Shown one piece after another: positions 50,701 through 51,489 of a stretch of DNA of 51,489 nt. Origin of the DNA: Lentisphaeria bacterium (GTDB lineage Bacteria; Verrucomicrobiota; Lentisphaeria; Victivallales; Victivallaceae); contig JABLYX010000008.1 of the NCBI GenBank assembly GCA_018265615.1, forward strand, positions 64,813 to 116,301. Reading direction: 5' to 3'. A program made the position numbers and the translations under genes. The notes under the pieces were generated by a model, which searched no databases, was not told where the DNA came from, and saw only the letters and a list, made by a program, of their open reading frames with translations. Position 1 is the stretch's first letter. The number at the start of each line of letters is the position of its first letter.

Positions 50701-51142
50701 GGTTCTCGGCGTCGCCGCGCTCCCTGAACGATGCGCCGGTTTCGAGCCCGGCGGGGAGCGCTCCGCCGGAGAGCCCGGAGCGGACGTTGGCGATTCCGTC
50801 GAAATTCCGGATTCCCTGTTCGATGCGGGCGAGTTCGCTTCGGCGCTCCGACTCCGTCTGCTTCAGAACCGAACCGCCGGCGGGCGGTTCCGGCGACACC
50901 TCCCGCATGGCGGACTTCGCGAGCTCGCGCGTATCCGGGCCGCCGCCTTCGAGTCCGGTCCGGATTTCAACCGGCGGAACCGTCTTCGGCTCAGGCGGTT
51001 TGAAATCGCTGATGTCGAGCGAGATCTCCGGCGGCGGGGGAGGGGATGGGGCCGCCGTTTTCACGATAAAGAACAGCGCAAGCAGAATCAGGTTGAGGGC
51101 CAATGCCGCGAGCACCTCCCACGGGATTCGTTTCTGCGCCAT
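47732..51142 (-). CDS. TonB-like anchored protein with prenyltransferase-type toroid
   Basis: An 1136-residue protein with a design I cannot assign to a named family. Residues about 8-27 form a transmembrane helix followed by a proline-rich segment (SPPPPPEISLDISDFKPPEPKTVPP) very like the N-terminus of TonB. Residues about 155-500 are an alpha-alpha toroid of the squalene-cyclase/prenyltransferase type, with QW-like repeats QNKNGSWGS (176) and RRPDGSWQLPG (457). The cyclase DxDD motif is not seen, so a binding role is likelier than catalysis. The rest (about 500-1136) is beta-rich and unassigned. It is coupled to the TPR gene by ATGA. An ExbB-ExbD-ExbD set 7 kb away is a possible energiser. 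Confidence 0.8.
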   Translation of the reverse strand: MAQKRIPWEVLAALALNLILLALFFIVKTAAPSPPPPPEISLDISDFKPPEPKTVPPVEIRTGLEGGGPDTRELAKSAMREVSPEPPAGGSVLKQTESERRSELARIEQGIRNFDGIANVRSGLSGGALPAGLETGASFRERGDAENRSRRLRRFGGSRETEDAVEKALDYLAAAQNKNGSWGSAESFKTGYAAALTSLALLSFFAHGENFQSKKYSKVIHKGSDFLIELANHPDIEYAGSSFGHAILTYALAEGYAVSGSMSLRNALEKRVRSILNRQNKFGSFAPNYDNSPQAPPQETKKDDPLFREIIIGESACDLSLLGWHIQALTAARNAGIRLDGLDKTLELAAEALIKIHQAEKGGFSQGINMGRFPAADNMNPVGLLGLQLLNAGGSNPARRAERILQEIRPPQWKAGGKFPLYRWYYHTQALFQAEKGRGKRWEEWNEALKKELLAARRPDGSWQLPGGDGSFKVRNSADLSIYGTTLCCLMLQVYYRYLPGYSIAESTSFSDRADAFDQGMAGRISRLPGGADPMAALILGIGSVKFEPIRFGKFDGRPADSAAPHADDEFPVHSSMRSTVAVRSTADWPQLLQPNQRIALFLDDLIPRNFRGHLRLTLGTVGKPADAQELKLSLEATMNGKRLYNSYLMREKMLVEFTVPSGIFLPFGNILQIRNNGKAPLAFDAAVIDTVTESGRPLYLLAENPEELPPSMRACFSANRPPQESVSCRLSGQTEERQLLAAIPFYDSGSCYIAHYPLSGSEYMGDEFQLHYLRQTAREIVDWIAGGGSGVQLQAIRRGGRIYDSVFGTEYPAAASLRRVARLFEGNPKKLPAQFYPKYGEKPMLFGNVAAAANAPGVATLVITRRFAMPEESEVIALVPWNGPTDMTVEKGVLPAGSPFAGIAPEISAESSSIQIENNLFRLSGVFPEITVIRLVRREADEPRLPPPSGRDVYPEIEFDQSAIRTSLPATPKPLAFKPLRAAGGFVSHFGRNASFSRSPATAATESGAAFKPVEKQSIIAAFRANAAVPRRYDSVYLPLGGMASKAKYLSFNVYARVTEKKKRDTAGRVPFRFVLSGRCYGTTVPVGRYRRIVLPLDGLNVGWSALRILEPRRLLDDNLQTVSYEINDIGVWCE

Positions 51143-51305
51143 CTCCGGCGGCTCCTTTCCATTTATTCATTCAGTATTCTGTAAAAATGTACCTCAATTT
51201 ACCTGGATTTCCAGTGATGACCCGGAATAAAACCGTTTTTTTTGAGTAAAACAGAGGACGCAAACCTGTTTCTTTCATTTTGCCCGATTATTTCTCGAAA
51301 TCGGC

Positions 51306-51334
51306 TTGACAATCGTGTGAATCCGGCCCATAAT
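51306..51334 (+). promoter_or_regulatory. Strong sigma-70-type promoter of the last gene
   Basis: TTGACA (51306-51311), 17 bases, CATAAT (51329-51334). The predicted start near 51341 gives a leader of about 33 bases before the ATG at 51374, which has GAGG eight bases upstream. Confidence 0.7.
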
Positions 51335-51373
51335 TAAAACATGTTGTTCCTGAATGACGCGCGAGGTTATGCC

Positions 51374-51489
51374 ATGTTTCCGTGCCGACTGCTCTTTGCC
51401 GCCTGTTTCTGCCTGACGATTGCCGCCGCCGAATCCGGTTCCGACTGGGAGAGGGCGGCGGAACTGCGTAAGGGGGACGAACTCGCGAA
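51374..51489 (+). CDS. Secreted protein, N-terminus only
   Basis: The first 38 residues are visible before the right edge. They begin with a signal peptide (MFPCRLLFAACFCLTIAAAES), so the product is exported. What follows (SDWERAAELRKGDEL) is charged and may be the start of a helical or TPR-like domain. An upstream in-frame ATG at 51341 would add 11 residues but coincides with the predicted transcription start. Nothing more can be said of its function. Confidence 0.7.
   Translation, partial: MFPCRLLFAACFCLTIAAAESGSDWERAAELRKGDELA

Noticed and set aside
47732..51142. Squalene-hopene or other terpene cyclase
   Set aside because: QW-like repeats are present, but the DxDD catalytic motif is not seen and the protein has a TonB-like anchor and long extra domains; no isoprenoid genes are nearby.

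Overview
The window looks like a chromosomal segment of a Lentisphaerota bacterium, probably of the Victivallis type. This is an inference from content, not a database match. The DNA is GC-rich with short AT-rich intergenic gaps. It holds three short secreted proteins with the pseudopilin N-terminus (FTLIELLVVIAIIAILA), several glycoside hydrolases each beside its own regulator (LacI, AraC or GntR/LacI hybrid), zinc-ribbon membrane proteins, and an ExbB-ExbD-ExbD set. Housekeeping genes (guaA, rsmD, comM, prmA, recX) anchor it as ordinary chromosome. I see no rRNA, tRNA, CRISPR array, insertion sequence or phage gene.

Layout. 1-5.4 kb (minus strand): a TM2/zinc-ribbon protein cut by the window edge, a LacI regulator plus Gfo/Idh/MocA dehydrogenase operon with two matching operators, and two zinc-ribbon membrane proteins. 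5.5-9.7 kb: a phosphodiester glycosidase, recX and a GH127 enzyme on the minus strand, with a divergent AraC regulator. 9.8-15.9 kb: a large exported protein with a CsgG-like start and propeller-like end, a GH51 arabinofuranosidase with a divergent AraC regulator, and a GrpB-family gene. 15.9-21.6 kb: a minus-strand operon guaA - rsmD - Kdo-kinase-like - comM - phosphotransferase. 21.7-23.7 kb: an SGNH hydrolase and prmA.

23.7-30.1 kb: a cassette of GntR/LacI regulator, giant GH42-like glycosidase and pseudopilin. 30.4-35.3 kb: a plus-strand run of a single-pass membrane protein, pseudopilin, ABC ATPase, ABC-2 permease, BlaI-type repressor and M56 metallopeptidase. It is preceded by two BlaI-type palindromes exactly 100 bp apart. 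35.3-39.1 kb: a cystine-type symporter divergent from a bifunctional glutathione synthetase. 39.2-40.8 kb: exbB-exbD-exbD. 40.8-45.3 kb: a second regulator - pseudopilin - glycosidase cassette. 45.5-51.1 kb: a TonB-like anchored protein with a prenyltransferase-type toroid, overlapping a TPR protein. A final secreted protein runs off the right edge.

Functionally the window describes a saccharide-degrading bacterium. Arabinofuranosides are handled by GH127 and GH51 enzymes without signal peptides. Two exported GH42-like enzymes sit with pseudopilins under sugar-sensing GntR/LacI hybrids. The most system-like pieces are the BlaI/M56-controlled pseudopilin-ABC operon and the TonB-like toroid protein that may work with the ExbBD set.
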